From contig JACAAK010000017.1 of NCBI GenBank assembly GCA_025093985.1, forward strand, positions 372,001 to 436,000: a DNA stretch of 64,000 nucleotides, given 5' to 3'. The notes below the pieces were generated by a model that worked only from the letters and a program-made list of their open reading frames with translations, ran no database searches and was not told where the DNA came from. Position numbers and translations under genes: made by a program. Numbering within the stretch: the stretch's first letter is position 1; each line of letters starts with the position of its first letter. This DNA is from Calvatia gigantea. Lineage: Eukaryota > Basidiomycota > Agaricomycetes > Agaricales > Lycoperdaceae. This document shows, in pieces, positions 28,831 to 40,700 of the stretch.

Positions 28831-29942
28831 TCAGAGTCTTCGGAAAAATCCTTTCCTTCTTCGTTGGTGGCTTCCTCTACTCCCCAGACTTGGATTTTCT
28901 TGGGTGCAGTACAGGCTTTGGCTATGTGCCCCTTTTTTCCGCAGTTGTAGCATGTTAACCCCTTGGGTTTCTTGCAATCTTTGGTGATGTGGCCAAAAAT
29001 GCCACAGTTGTAGCACTTGGGTTCTCCTTTGTCGTTGAAGATGTGACACCTGCTTCCTATCTCCATGGGTTCGCCCATTCCCCCATAAGTGGTGCCAGTG
29101 TTTGTTTTCCTATCTCCTCAGTATTCAGATGCCTCGTATCCTTGTCCAACAGATAATATGGCTTCCTTCCATTCTGCATATGTGTCTGGTCTGGCTGAGG
29201 GCGGATAGCCTGTAATCGTATGTATAATGTCTTGTTGGGCATTCTTTCTGAGTAAGAACATAGCGTGTTTGCTGTCGGTCTTGGCCTTGCTTTTTAGCAC
29301 CTCGAATTCGATCAAGTAGTTGGCGGTGTTTCAGTTTCCTTGTTTGAATTTTTCGATTTGCCATTCAGCCTTGCTGTTTGAGGCATTGTCTGAGAAGGTT
29401 CTTCTAAATTCCTCGGAGAAGACCTTCCAGTCCACTGAATCTTCAGATTCTAGGATAGTTGGTGCTCTCATAGCTGCGTATGCTCCTGCGGTTCCTCCTC
29501 GCAGTCTGGCTAAAACTGCTATGGCTTTGTCATCTGCTGAAACTATCTTGTTGAATTTCATGAAGAGCATCATTGCTCTCCACCAGTCATCAAACTTGGT
29601 GCAGGTGCCATCGAAAAATCCTGGGTCTGGCACTAGGCCTTTCCCACTGGGCGTTGCTGCTGGCACTACTGTGTTATCGGTCATGTCAGAGTCGGTTTCT
29701 GATTCTGTTTCATCTGAACTTGATTCGTCTGATTTCTCCTGGTGTGCTATCTCTTCCTCTGCTAGGTCGAGTTCGTTTAGAAGTTCTGATAATACTTCTT
29801 CTTCTGCTGGGTTTGCTCCGGGTTCATCGTGTGCTTCTTCAGGTACTTTGGGGTTCCCTGTTTCTTCTTCATCTGATGTTTCTGATTCGTCATCAGTGAC
29901 TTCGAGGTTTGGTTCTCTGTATTCATCCGGGTTCAAGCTCAT
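28827..29942 (-). pseudogene. Ty3-1c gag with two CCHC zinc knuckles
   Basis: Starts MSLNPDEYREPNLEVTDDES at 29942. The N-terminal third is strongly acidic. The capsid-like part is around GLVPDPGFFDGTCTKFDDWW and FSEEFRRTFSDNASNSKAEW. Two knuckles follow, CYNCGIFGHITKDC and CYNCGKKGHIAKAC, and the frame ends DFSEDSE-TAG at 28827. Two premature TGA stops stand where Trp is conserved or expected (QGN-stop-NTANY and EY-stop-GDRK). The terminal TAG is shared by all four family copies and so is the real gag end. Confidence 0.92.
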
Positions 29943-30021
29943 ATACTAGCTCCTGGGTTGCTTCTGTTCAGGCCTGTTTCAGCCTACTCCTTGCAAGGTG
30001 AGGTGGGGACACTTAACCAAA

Positions 30022-30328
30022 TGTTATGACCTTAGTCTGAGTAAACCTCAGGTTGCAACTTAGGCTAAGACTTGAGGGTGAGTAAGGGGAGAGGAACTAG
30101 GTGGTTAAGCATACCAAATACAGGAGCATGTATGTATGCTTAAATACAGGAGGACCATCCAGTTGAATGAATGGAGATAACTACGTGAAACATCCGATGT
30201 CTATGGTGTAGTAGTTATGAGTCAGAGCTCGGGGATCGCGCAGGCAGGAATAGATGAAACAGGTATACAGGAGATAGAAATGTAGACGAATATAGAGAGT
30301 GTGATATGACTGGTGAAAATTCACAACA
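30022..30328 (-). repeat. Ty3-1c 5' LTR
   Basis: 307 bases, the partner of 23984-24290. It contains the putative 11-base RNA 5' end at 30102-30112. The primer site at 30009-30019 has two transitions relative to the perfect copy in Ty3-1b. Confidence 0.95.
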
Positions 30329-33153
30329 TCCATGTTGTTTGTCATTATACTGAAATTCTGCAACAGGGAGCCATTCTGCCCAGTCGTCTTGGTTGTAATT
30401 GCAGTACAAGCGGATGTATGTTTCTATTTCTCTGTTGATGCGTTCTGTTTGTCTGTCTGTTTGTGGGTGATATGCTGTTGATAGGTTGCGTTCTATGCCG
30501 AGTCCCTTGAATAGTTCTTTGGTGAATTCTGATGCGAATTGAGGTCCTTGGTCACTGAGTACTTTCCTCGGTAATCCGTGTAGCTTCCATATTTCATCTC
30601 GATATATCTTTGTAATATCTTTGGATGAAATGTCCATGGCAGTCACTATAAGCCGTATCATTTTCATGAAGCGGTCTATGATGACTAGTATTGCGTCTTT
30701 CCCTTTTGACTCCAGTAGTGGTCCAATCATATCAATGCTGATTTCCTCCCAGGGTCCATTTGGGACTGGGAGGGGGTGTAGTGGTGATTTGAGTGGTGTT
30801 GTTCTTGCTTTATTCCTTTGGCAGGCTTGGCATCCTCAGATATATTTTTTCATGTCCTTTCACATTGTTGGCCACCAGTAGTCACAGCTGATTAGTTCCA
30901 TCATTTGGTGTTGGCCTGGGTGGCCTGCATCTGGCATGTCGTGATACTGTATTAGGACTTCTTCTCGTAGTTTTGGGTCGGGTGGGACATATGCACTATT
31001 CTGTCTATAGATGATTCTGTGTTCCTCAATGAGCTTGGACTTCAGTTTTCTTAGCTTAGTAAAAACTGTTGTCTCATACTGGGGCTTGGTTCGGATCCAT
31101 TCTAGGAATGTTGGTTCAAGGAATAATTCTGCTTGCAAGAGCACTGTGTCGTCTGTGTTTCTTGTTTGTAGCCAGCTTTCTCAGATCATAGTGACTAGTT
31201 TGTCTTCTTGTCCCTCTGGTATTTGGTGGATTTGGGACAATAGGTCGGCCTTCGTGTTTGTTTTTCTGGGTACATGTCGCAGTGTGAAGTCATAGTCTTG
31301 TAAGTGTAGGTACCATCGAGCTTGTCGTCTGTTCAGTTTTTGCGGTTCTCAGTAGTATTTCAAATTTTCATGGTCGGTCCAGATTTCAAATTTTTCTTCC
31401 ACATCTAGCAGGTAGTGTCTCCATTCTTTTAGGGTGTGGGTGATGGCTAGTAGCTCCTTGTCATATATTTCATAATTACACTCTGCTGGTGATAGCATTC
31501 GTGATGTGAAAGTGATTGGGTGCCATTTGCTCTCCTGTATCTGTGATAACATGCCTCCTAATGCATAGTCTGATGCATCGACTTCTACCCTGAACTGTCC
31601 TTGTCTCTGTGGCAGGGTTAACACGGGCTCCTCGGTGATGCACTTTTTAAGGTGGTTGAAGGCCGTCTGATGTTCTTGATTCCATTCCTATGTGGTTGCT
31701 CCTTTGAGTTTGTTCAGTGGTCCTGCGATTTTGCTGAAGTTTTTTATGAAATGTCAGTAGTAGTTGGCAAAGCCTAGGAACCTTTCTACCCCTTTTGTAT
31801 TCTTTGGCTCTGGCCAGTCTCGTACTGATTTGACTTTTTCCTTTTCTATCTCGATTTGCCCATGGCTGACTTTGACTCCTAACATAGGGATTTCTTCTGT
31901 GTCAAAGATGTATTTGCTTCATTTGAAGCATAGGTTGTATTGAGCTGCATGTTTCAGGAACCGTACTGTCCATTCTTTTAGTTGCTCCTTGGTGTTGCCA
32001 GGAATGGCGAAGTCATCCATATAATTTACAATATCTCCATTTTGCAATAGATCACGGAAGATATCTGTCATCATTCTGGAGAAGGTCCTCAGTGAGTTGC
32101 TGAGTCCGAAATACATGACTGTTGGCTTGAAGAGCCCTTCATTGGTGAGAAACACCACTTTCCATTCGTCTCCTTCCTTGATCCTGATGTTATTATATCC
32201 CCAGATGATATCAAGCTTGTTGAAGTATTTGGCCTTCCCAAGTTTGTTGATCACCTCACCAATTCTTGGCAGTGGTGTTTTGTCCTTGATTACCACATTG
32301 TTTAACCATTTATAGTCCTAAATTAATCTCTTGGATCTATCTTTCTTGGGGATAAAGAAGGTTGGTGCTGCATATGGGGATTTTGATGGCTGTATTCATC
32401 CCAATTCTAGGTTTTCTTTGATGAATGCTTTGAGTTTGTCCTGTTCTTTGACTGTCATGTTGTATGTTCCTGCACTTATTTCTTTTGGGGGGTCCTCCAT
32501 TAGGTTTATTTCGTGGTCCCATTCGGTTCACTCTGGGAGCTTGTCAAACGTCATTTTGTTGAATAGATGCGTAAATGGTTGTATGTAGTCTAGTAGATCT
32601 TCTGGCTTGGTCAGGTCGGGCTCATCTTCTTCTTCCCATAAATCCTCTGTAGTGGCCATGCTTCATATCTTCTCTGTGATGGGGATGTTTCAGTGGGGGA
32701 ACTGACAGTTCAGTGGACACTGGGTGAATTTGATTTCTCCATTATTCCAATCTACTTCCAGGTTATATTTGACCAGCTAGTCATGTCCTAGAAAGACCTC
32801 TATGTGGTCTTGTAGTTGTACAACTGACACTTCAATCCATTCTTTGTGTCCTTGAATGTCTATGTCAATTGTGGCCATTTCCATTACTTTTCCGCCCTGG
32901 TTTGGTGTCCTGTCCACATTTAATACTAAGATCTGTTGTTCTAGTTTTTAGGTGGGAAGTTTTTCCTCATCTACCAGTTTTTTGCTGATGCTGCTGGTTG
33001 TACATCCTGAGTCAACAATCGTGTCCACTGTTATCTCTTTCTCCACTGTTTGTATTTTTCCTTTTAGGTTTAGTTCATGCTTTCTTCTCTTAGGAATTGT
33101 GTAGAATTTGTCTAATATCCTAGATACAAGCTTTCTGACTCTCGAGGTAGCAC

Positions 33154-34278
33154 CTACTCAGAGTCTTCAGAAAAATCCTTCTTTTCTTCATCAACCTCCT
33201 CTACTCCTCAGATCTGTACCTTCTTTGGTGCAGTACAGGCCTTTGCTATGTGGCCTGTCTTCCCACAGTTGTAGCAAGTCAACCCCTTGGGTTTCTTGCA
33301 GTCTTTGGCCATATGTCCGAAAATGCCACAATTATAGCATTTAGGTTTTCCTTCAGCATTGAAAATGTGGTGTCGGCTTCCTATCTCCATAGGTTCTCCC
33401 ATTCCTCCATAGGTTGTTCCAGTGTTGGTTTTCTTATCTCCTCGGTATTCTGAGGCTTCGTATCCTTATCCTACAGCAAGGATGGCTTCAGTCCATTCTG
33501 CATAGGTATCTGGCCTAGCACTAGGTGGGTAGCCTGTGATAGTGTGGATGATGTCTTGTCTGGTGTTTTTCTTAAGTAGGAACATTGCATGCTTGTTATC
33601 TGTTTTCACCTTGCTCTTTAGGACTTGGAATTCAATTAGGTAGTCGGCAGTATTCTTGTTTCCTTATTTGAACTTCTCAATTTGCCATTCTGCTTTACTG
33701 TTCAAGGCATCATCAGAGAAGGTTTTCCTAAAGTCTTCGGAAAATGCTTTCCAGTCCACTGAGTTTTCTCCATCTAAGATTTGTAGGGCCTTCATGGCTG
33801 CATAGGCTCCTGCTGTTCCTCCTCTTAGTCTAGCTAAGACTGCTATGGCTTTATCATCCACTAAGACTATCTTGTTAAACTTCATGAAAAGTGTCATTGC
33901 TCTCCACCAGTCGTCGAATTTGGTGTGGGTGCCATTGAAAAATCCTGGGTCTGGCACTAAGCCTTTCCCACTAGGCACTGTTGTGAGTACTACTGCATTG
34001 TCGGTCATGTCAGAGCTGGTCTCTGATTCTGTTTCATCTGAGCTTGATTCATCTGATTTCTCCTGATAGACTAACTCTTCCTCTGCTAGGTTGAGTTCAT
34101 TTAGAAGTTCTGATAATACTTCTTCTTCTGCTGGGTTTACTCCAGGTTTGTCATGTATTTCTCTGGTTGGTTCTTCAGGTACTTTAGGGTTCCCTGTTTC
34201 TTCTTCGTCTGATGTTTCAGATTCATTGTCAGTGACTTCGAGATTCAGTTCTCTATATTTGTCTGGGTTCAAGCTCAT
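33154..34278 (-). pseudogene. Ty3-1b gag
   Basis: Starts MSLNPDKYRELNLEVTDNES at 34278. Same acidic N-terminus and capsid-like region as Ty3-1c. Knuckles CYNCGIFGHMAKDC and CYNCGKTGHIAKAC are intact. Premature stops are few (after QIEKFK, after ILAVG, after KKVQI). It ends DFSEDSE-TAG at 33154. Confidence 0.92.
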
Positions 34279-34344
34279 ATACTAGCTCCTGGGATGTCTT
34301 TGTTCAGGCCTGTTTCAGCCTACTCCTTGCAAGGTGAGGTAGGG

Positions 34345-34355
34345 ATGCTTAACCA
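34345..34355 (-). promoter_or_regulatory. Ty3-1b self-primer binding site
   Basis: On the minus strand this reads TGGTTAAGCAT, two bases after the 5' LTR. It is perfectly complementary over 11 bases to the LTR-internal segment ATGCTTAACCA (34450-34440). This geometry and length equal those of Tf1, where the RNA 5' end folds back and primes reverse transcription. Confidence 0.75.
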
Positions 34356-34357
34356 AA

Positions 34358-34645
34358 TGTTACGACCTTAGTCTGAGTAAACCTCAGGTTGCAACTTAGG
34401 CTAAGACTTGAGGGTGAGTAAGGGGGGAGGAACAAGAAGTGGTTAAGCATACCAAATACAGGAGTATGTATGTACACTTAAATACAGCAGGCATCCAGTT
34501 GAACAGATGGAGGTAGCTACATGAAACAAAGTTACTGTGAGTCAATACTTGGAGATTGCTGGGCTAGAATAGATAAAACAGGTACAGGGCAGGGTAGAAT
34601 ACAGACAAGTACAGAGTGGATATGAATAGACAAAAGTTCACAACA
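34358..34645 (-). repeat. Ty3-1b 5' LTR
   Basis: 288 bases, the partner of 21982-22269. It begins TGTTACGACC and ends TTCACAACA on the plus strand. Confidence 0.95.
34440..34484 (-). promoter_or_regulatory. Ty3-1 core promoter and predicted RNA 5' end
   Basis: On the minus strand a TATA-like TATTTAAG (34484-34477) begins 34 bases before ATGCTTAACCA (34450-34440), the segment complementary to the primer site. The TATA-like box also stands in the other Ty3-1 LTRs read here. The predicted transcript therefore starts with the self-priming 11-mer. Confidence 0.65.
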
Positions 34646-35724
34646 ATCAAACCAGACTGCCCATGCACAACGAGTGCACTTCACTCCATATCAAGGAGGT
34701 GGGCAGCAACAGTAGCAGCAGTGCAACCAGCAGTAGGGTAGACAGTGGCTACAAGGCCAACAGCAACCCTTGGGGTCTAAAAAGCCCCAGCAGCAGCAGC
34801 AGCAGCAGTAGCAGAAGCCCTCTAGTGGCAGTGGCAAGGATAAGAAATGCTGATGGTGTCCTTGTGACAAGGGGAAGGGAAAGAGAAAAGAGGGTGCACA
34901 GGTTCATACTGCCACCTCCAGTTATATTCAGGACGTGGATTTTGCATTGCAGGCTCAAAATAAGCTGCTGCAAGCTACTCATACTCTCATGGAGGAAGCA
35001 TGTTAAGCCAAGATGTCTCCTGCTTCTTCCAGATCTGCTGCTACAGACAACAATGCCACTCCACTTGTATTGCACATTGCTGCACCTGAGCCCAAGCACC
35101 ATCACTGACCTTCAGTGAAAGTTAAGGTCACTACACTGAAGAAGTGGGACGAATGTCTCAAAGCCACTTCTTCATCAGGTGAGAGTTTAGAGGAGATGTG
35201 GAAGAAATTCAACTTGATGGAAGCTGACACCCCAACGAGCCCTGTTGCACTGTCAACCATCATGAGAGAGGAAGATGTGATTGCATGGCCAGCACCAAAG
35301 GTTTTGGAGTCTATCCTAAAGTCCATCCTCGCAGACAGTGACTCAGACACTGACTATAGTTCTGATGGAGGGTGTGGGTCAGTAACTTTATCTGACTACT
35401 TCTCTTTTGAAGATACTGATGAAGATGTACAGTCCTGTCAACAGATGGAACAGGGTGATCCAGACACAGGGTCTATCTACCTTAGAGTGGGATACCTTGG
35501 AGATTCTGCAGATAAGCTGGAATGAAGAGGTGGCTGCCGAAATAGATGGTATGGCACCTATGCAGATGTAGCTGCACATCCGCTGCCTGTAGGACTATGT
35601 CATAGGCATTGTTGTATGGACTTTGTGAATTGTAATACATGCTAGAAGTGCACTGGTAGTGCTTCAACTTCTTCTTATTCTGCTAGTGTGACTAAGCTGG
35701 AAAGTAAGATGCTTCTGCTGATTA

Positions 35725-36272
35725 TGTCATGACCTGTGTACATTTGCCTGCTCTCACCCGCTTCCCCCGCTCGTAGTCATCGTTACCTTAGTCCAGCTGC
35801 ATTGGGTTGCTCTTCATTCTTTCTGTCAGTCGGTCCGATATCCTGTTTTCTATATTAATCCCTATCCCCTTCAACTTCTCCACTATCGCCTTATAGTTAA
35901 AACTTGATTCCGGTGTCTTGTTAGCCGGCCGCCCTCGGCGGCCGTCCATTCTTTGTTCACCATTACTTTCGTACTTCCCGCTTTTCAGACTAGTATATAA
36001 ACCTAGTCCCCACACTTGTAAATCCTTAGTCTGATTATCAACCACGATTACGCCCTCTGATTCTGTTCCCCTCTGTCTCTGTTCCTCCGACCCTCTGACC
36101 CCACTCCCTCCTGAAATATGGACTTCGACAACAGCAGGAAGGCGCAACACATACATTGAAGCCACTGAGTCCAAATCTCGTACTCATCCAAATTCACCCG
36201 CTCTGTATGTTCTCACCCGACGTCACCTGGCGGCTAACCTCGGCCGATATCCTGCGTAACCCGATTGTAACA
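35725..36272 (+). repeat. Ty3-2 5' LTR
   Basis: 548 bases, the same length as the right LTR (42871-43418). Dozens of differences are visible and all those checked are transitions. Confidence 0.95.
35994..36038 (+). promoter_or_regulatory. Ty3-2 core promoter and predicted RNA 5' end
   Basis: The TATA box TATATAA (35994-36000) begins 34 bases before AGTCTGATTAT (36028-36038), the segment complementary to the primer site at 36275-36285. Spacing is identical to that in Ty3-1b. The right LTR keeps both motifs (near 43141 and 43174). Confidence 0.75.
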
Positions 36273-36274
36273 GT

Positions 36275-36285
36275 ATAATCAGACT
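36275..36285 (+). promoter_or_regulatory. Ty3-2 self-primer binding site
   Basis: ATAATCAGACT, two bases after the 5' LTR, is perfectly complementary to the LTR segment AGTCTGATTAT (36028-36038) over 11 bases. The two-base gap and 11-base length match Ty3-1b and Tf1. Confidence 0.78.
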
Positions 36286-36327
36286 CCACTCCTCTGTTGT
36301 TCCTTTGTCCCCTCACCACTGATTACT

Positions 36328-37725
36328 ATGCCTACCATGACCACCAGGTCACAAACTGCTTCCAAAGCCTGGAAGGTTTCTGTTGCCAGAAGCCGGAAGG
36401 CCACCACACCACTTTCCTATGTTACCCCTCAACGCAAAGCTTCTCCTGTAGTAGCACTCCAAAGAACCCCCGTCGAAGAGGTCTTGCAGGAAGGGCCCAA
36501 TCCCGATCATGAAAATGAGGAGGACTGGTTACCCGACCAAGGTGAGAACCAAAATCAGGACCCTTTCGACGAGGGACCCCCAGATCCTGGTGATGGTGAC
36601 GATGGTGGTGATGATGGTGAAGCCCCTCCTGACAGTAACGCTGGTGATGGCAGTGCCCCAAATCTACAATGCCGAGGATTGACAATGGCAGATGCCATTG
36701 CGCTTTTGGCCGACAAGTTAGATGATCGGGCCCGTTCTCAGCTGCCCCAAGTACCCCGAACCCCCCGCACCAAGGCCCGTGAACCTAACATGTTCAGTGG
36801 TGCTAACCCCGAGGAACTCCATCAGTTCCTGTTCCAATGTCGGCTCTACTTTTGCTCCAACCCCTCGCTCTTCCTGACTGACAATAATAAGGTGAACTTT
36901 GCACTCACCTACTTGACTGATACTGCTCTCCGATGGTTCGAAACAGCTATCGACCAAGAGGAGACTCTTGGCACTGTCCACCCATGGACCTCTGACTGGA
37001 ACCTTTTTGTCCTAGAGCTGAAAACCAATTTTGGGATTGCAGACCCGCGCGGTGAATCCGCCGAGCTCCTAGACAACCTTTGGATGAAACACTCTGACAA
37101 AATCACCAACTACAACGTCGAGTTCATGCGGCTGTCGTCACAGCTCAATTGGAATAACGAGGTGCTCTGCCACTGATACTACAAAGGGCTCCCGGATTGT
37201 CTCCAGGACTCCCTGTCCAGTCGCCCCACTGGTAAGCCCACCACCTTCGTCCTGATGCGGGAGATTACTCTTCTCTTCGATAACCATTATTGGGAGCATC
37301 AGCGCAAAAAGACTCAGGCAAAGTCGGCCGCCAAAACAGCGTCTGCTTCTATCAGCAGGAGGCCTGGCCAGAACCCGTCCTCTTCCACCAACAACACCTA
37401 CAACACCAGCAGCACCAGCAACAAGCCCAACAACACCAGCAACAAGGGCAACAACTCCAAACCCCTGACATCCACTGCTATCCCCTCTTCTGCCTCGAAG
37501 TCCACTTCGTCGGTGAAGCCTGATTTGACCGACAAGCTCGGCAAGGATGGCAAGCTGACCACCAATGAGTGCAAACGGCGCTTGGACAACAACCTCTGTC
37601 TGTTCTGCGGAAACGCAGGACACAAGGTGAGTGAGTGCAGGAAGAAAGCTGCCTTGGCCATGAAGGCTGTGGCCCGACTCGCTGAGGCGGTCGATAGGAA
37701 CTCTGATAAGAGTTCGGGAAACTAA
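36328..37725 (+). pseudogene. Ty3-2 gag
   Basis: Starts MPTMTTRSQTASKAWKVSVA. A Pro/Asp-rich acidic region (DPGDGDDGGDDGEAPP) is followed by a retrotransposon gag domain (EPNMFSGANPEELHQFLFQC, then FALTYLTDTALRWFETAI and WNLFVLELKTNFG). A low-complexity Ser/Asn/Thr linker and one zinc knuckle (CLFCGNAGHKVSEC, about 37595) come next; stop at 37725. One premature TGA at 37174 stands where a Trp (TGG) is plausible, so a single G-to-A change breaks an otherwise complete ORF. Confidence 0.9.
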
Positions 37726-37734
37726 GTAGCGGTC

Positions 37735-40700
37735 CTTGAGACTCTGCACTAGCTGAGGACCGCGTTGTACTCACTTGTGCCACAGAGTGTTTCCGACTCA
37801 ACGCGTCTGCTCTTTCTGATCCCAACTCCTTTCAACTATCTATCTCCTCCTCACTCATCTGCTCCCCCTCCGATACCCATTTCAAGGCCCTCATTGATAG
37901 TGGCTCTACACACTGCTTCATGGATATTGACTTTATCTGCTCTCATAACCTCCCAACCTCGCCCATTCCTCCTGTTGAGCTCCGTCTTTTCAATGGTTCT
38001 TCTAGTGCCTTTATTACTGAACTTGCGAAAATCTCTGTCACCTTTGGCTGTGGTGAATCTATGACTCTGGACTTCTTTGTCACTCGACTCGACTCTTCTT
38101 GCTCTATGGTTCTGGAATACAACTGGCTCACCCGCTACAATCTGTTGATTGACTGGGCCTTGGGCAGTATTACTTTCCGACCACCACAGCTCAAAATTCC
38201 TGTCACTCCTCCCTGTGTTGTGACTGCCTCTGCTGCGTCCACACATTCCTTGGTGCCCATTTCGGCCACACCTGCTCCCATAGATCCACAGTCCTCTCTG
38301 CCCTCTGGCTCCACGCGTCCCCACATTTCCCTGGTGAACGCTGTTGCATTTCTGCGTGCCACGCGCATTCCTGGTTCAGTTCAATTCAGTCTTAACCTCA
38401 ACAACCTGTCGATGTCAGCCGCTTCAGCTGCCATCAATGAGGAACCCGATGATTGGTCTAACATCCCCGAAGCATATCACGAGTTTGCTGACGTTTTCAG
38501 TAAAGCAAAGGCCAACATACTTGCCGAACATAGACCCTATGACCTCCAAATCAATCTGGAAGAAGGTGGCCAACCTCCTGTTGGTACCATCTACTCTCTG
38601 TCCCGGACTGAACTGGAGGCCCTCCGTGAATTCATAGAGGAAAACCTTGCCATTGGCTTCATCCGCCCTTCCAACTCCCCTCATGGAGCTCCAGTCCTTT
38701 TTGTCAAGAAGAAGGATGGCTCCCTCCGACTCTGTGTCGACTTCCGAGGTCTCAACTGTATCACGAAGAAGGATCGCTATCCTCTTCCACTCATATCTGA
38801 CCTACTCGACTCTCCACGCAAAGCCCACATTTACACCAAGATTGACCTCCGCCACGCTTACCATCTCGTTCATGTCGCGGCTGGTGACGAATGGAAGACG
38901 GCCTTTTGGACCCACTACGGCTCGTTCGAATGGCTTGTTATGCCCTTCGGCCTCACTAACGCACCTGCTGCTTTCCAGCAGTTCATGAACGACATCTTCA
39001 AGGATCTCCTAGATGTTTGCGTTACGGTCTATCTTGACGATATCCTCATCTACTCCGACAACCTCAGCAACCACCGCAAGCAGGTTAAAGATGTATTAAA
39101 GCAGCTCCGCAAACATGGCCTCTACGCCCACGCGGATAAGTGTGAGTTCAAATCCGATACTGTTGAATACCTTGGATATGTCCTCTCCCCCGAAGGTCTC
39201 AGAATGTCTGAGGAAAAGGTCAAGATCATCCAGGACTGGCCCAAACCGAAGAAGGTCAAGGATATACAGTCTTTCCTCGGCTTCGCCAACTTCTACTGTC
39301 GCTTCATCTACAACTACTCTGACATCGTCGTCCCACTGACCCGCCTCACCCGAAAGGGCATGGTGTGGAAGTTCGGCAATGACTGTCGAGAAGCTTTCAG
39401 ATTATTGAAGAATGCCTTTATCTCAGCACCTGTCCTCACTCACTGGATACCCAACGCTCAGATTATTGTCGAGACCGACGCATCTGACTACACGCTAGCA
39501 GCCATCCTCTCCATCATTACCGAGGATGGTGAAGTTCACCCCATGGCATTCCACTCCCGCACCTTCAGTCCAGCCGAGCTGAATTATGATACCCACGACA
39601 AGGAACTCCTGGCTATATTTGAAGCTTTCAGGATTTGGTGGCACTACTTCGAAGGTGCCCCTCTTGCGATCGATGTTGTTACTGATCACAAGAATCTAGA
39701 ATACTTCTGTACCACAAAAATCCTCACCCGCCGACAAGCCTGCTAGTCTGAATTCCTCTCCCAGTTCAACCTCATGATTCGCTTTCACCCCAGCCAACTA
39801 GGGACAAAACCCGATGCTCTTACTAGACGATGGGATGTCTACCCTAAAGGGGGAAATAATGACTACACTACGGTCAATCCTCACAACTTCAGACCCGTCT
39901 TTACTCATGAACAGCTTTCAGCTTCTGTCCGTGCTACATACAGTACCTATATGCCCCTTCCCTTCGCGCAGCCACGATCATTGACCTTGATCAACTCCAC
40001 TCTGATATCCTCTCAGCTCTCCCGCTTGACCCGTCCACAGCCGCTCACATAGCTAAACCAGAAGGACGATGGTCTGTCGACTCGGCTGGTTTTCTCCGCC
40101 TTGATGACAGGATCTACGTCCCTGATGCTAACAAGTTACAACTTCGAGTCTTACAGTACAAACATGATCACATCCTCTCTAGCCACTTTGGTCAGAACAA
40201 GACTCTCGAACTCGTCCGCAGAGACTACACTTGGCCCGACATCCAGTCGGCTGTCAAGGACTTCTGTAAGTCATGCGTCACTTGTATGCGATCTAAACCG
40301 CAGCGCCACAGGCCATATAAACTTCTCAAGCAACTCTCCATCCCTGAACGACCCTGGAACTCTATCTCTATGGACTTCATTGAGAAGCTCCCTACCTCCT
40401 CTGAGTTCGATACTATCCTCGTTATCGTCGACAGACTCACCAAACAATCCCTGTTCATTCCTACCCACAACACGATCACATCGGCCGAGTTGGCCTGACT
40501 ATTCGTCATTCATGTATTCTCGAAGCACGGTGTTCCCGAACACGTCACGTCCGATCGCGGTTCTGAGTTCATCTCGCACTTCTTCCAGTCGCTTGGAAAA
40601 GCACTGGACATGAAGTTGCATTTCACTTTGGGTTACCACCCAGAAGGCGACAGACAGACTGAATGGACCAACCAGACCCTCGAGCAATACATTCGTGTCT

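Larger units (their letters stand above)
23984..30328 (-). mobile_element. Ty3-1c, chromodomain Ty3 element inside Ty3-1b integrase
   Basis: The LTRs are 307 bases each (23984-24290 and 30022-30328), with a perfect TSD TCCAT (23979-23983 and 30329-30333). Total length is 6,345 bases. The LTRs differ by 11 transitions and no transversions, fewer per base than those of its host Ty3-1b, as expected for a later arrival. It is the fullest reference copy of the family in this window. Confidence 0.95.
23283..33157 (-). pseudogene. Ty3-1b pol, split by Ty3-1c
   Basis: After removal of Ty3-1c and one TSD it is 3,525 bases, exactly the length of Ty3-1c pol. The frame opens directly after the gag stop. 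Protease remnants lie at about 33000 and 32700. RT is at about 32550-31850, with VNYMDDFAIPG. RNase H is at about 31650-31350 (VEVDASDYALGG), the zinc-binding integrase N-domain at about 30900 (HPGQHQMMELIS) and the integrase core at 30730-30329 and 23983 down. A chromodomain (FLVHWKGYSNEEDTWTVESN) lies near 23400. Ty3-1c entered the integrase. Many stops are present. Confidence 0.9.
21982..34645 (-). mobile_element. Ty3-1b, chromodomain Ty3 element in Copia-1 gag, hosting Ty3-1c
   Basis: The LTRs are 288 bases each (21982-22269 and 34358-34645). The TSD is ATCGA on the left (21977-21981) and ATCAA on the right (34646-34650), differing by one transition. Without Ty3-1c it is about 6.31 kb. 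Order on the minus strand: 5' LTR, primer site, gag, pol (protease, RT, RNase H, integrase, chromodomain), third ORF, polypurine tract, 3' LTR. The two LTRs differ by 14 transitions and no transversions. Confidence 0.94.

Noticed and set aside
34780..34815. CAG repeat as an independent microsatellite or host gene
   Set aside because: It lies in frame within Copia-1 gag (poly-Gln before the cysteine motif) once Ty3-1b is removed.
37138..37825. Minus-strand ORFs over Ty3-2 gag
   Set aside because: They are shadows of the low-complexity Ser/Asn/Thr linker and the knuckle region; the plus-strand reading has gag domains.
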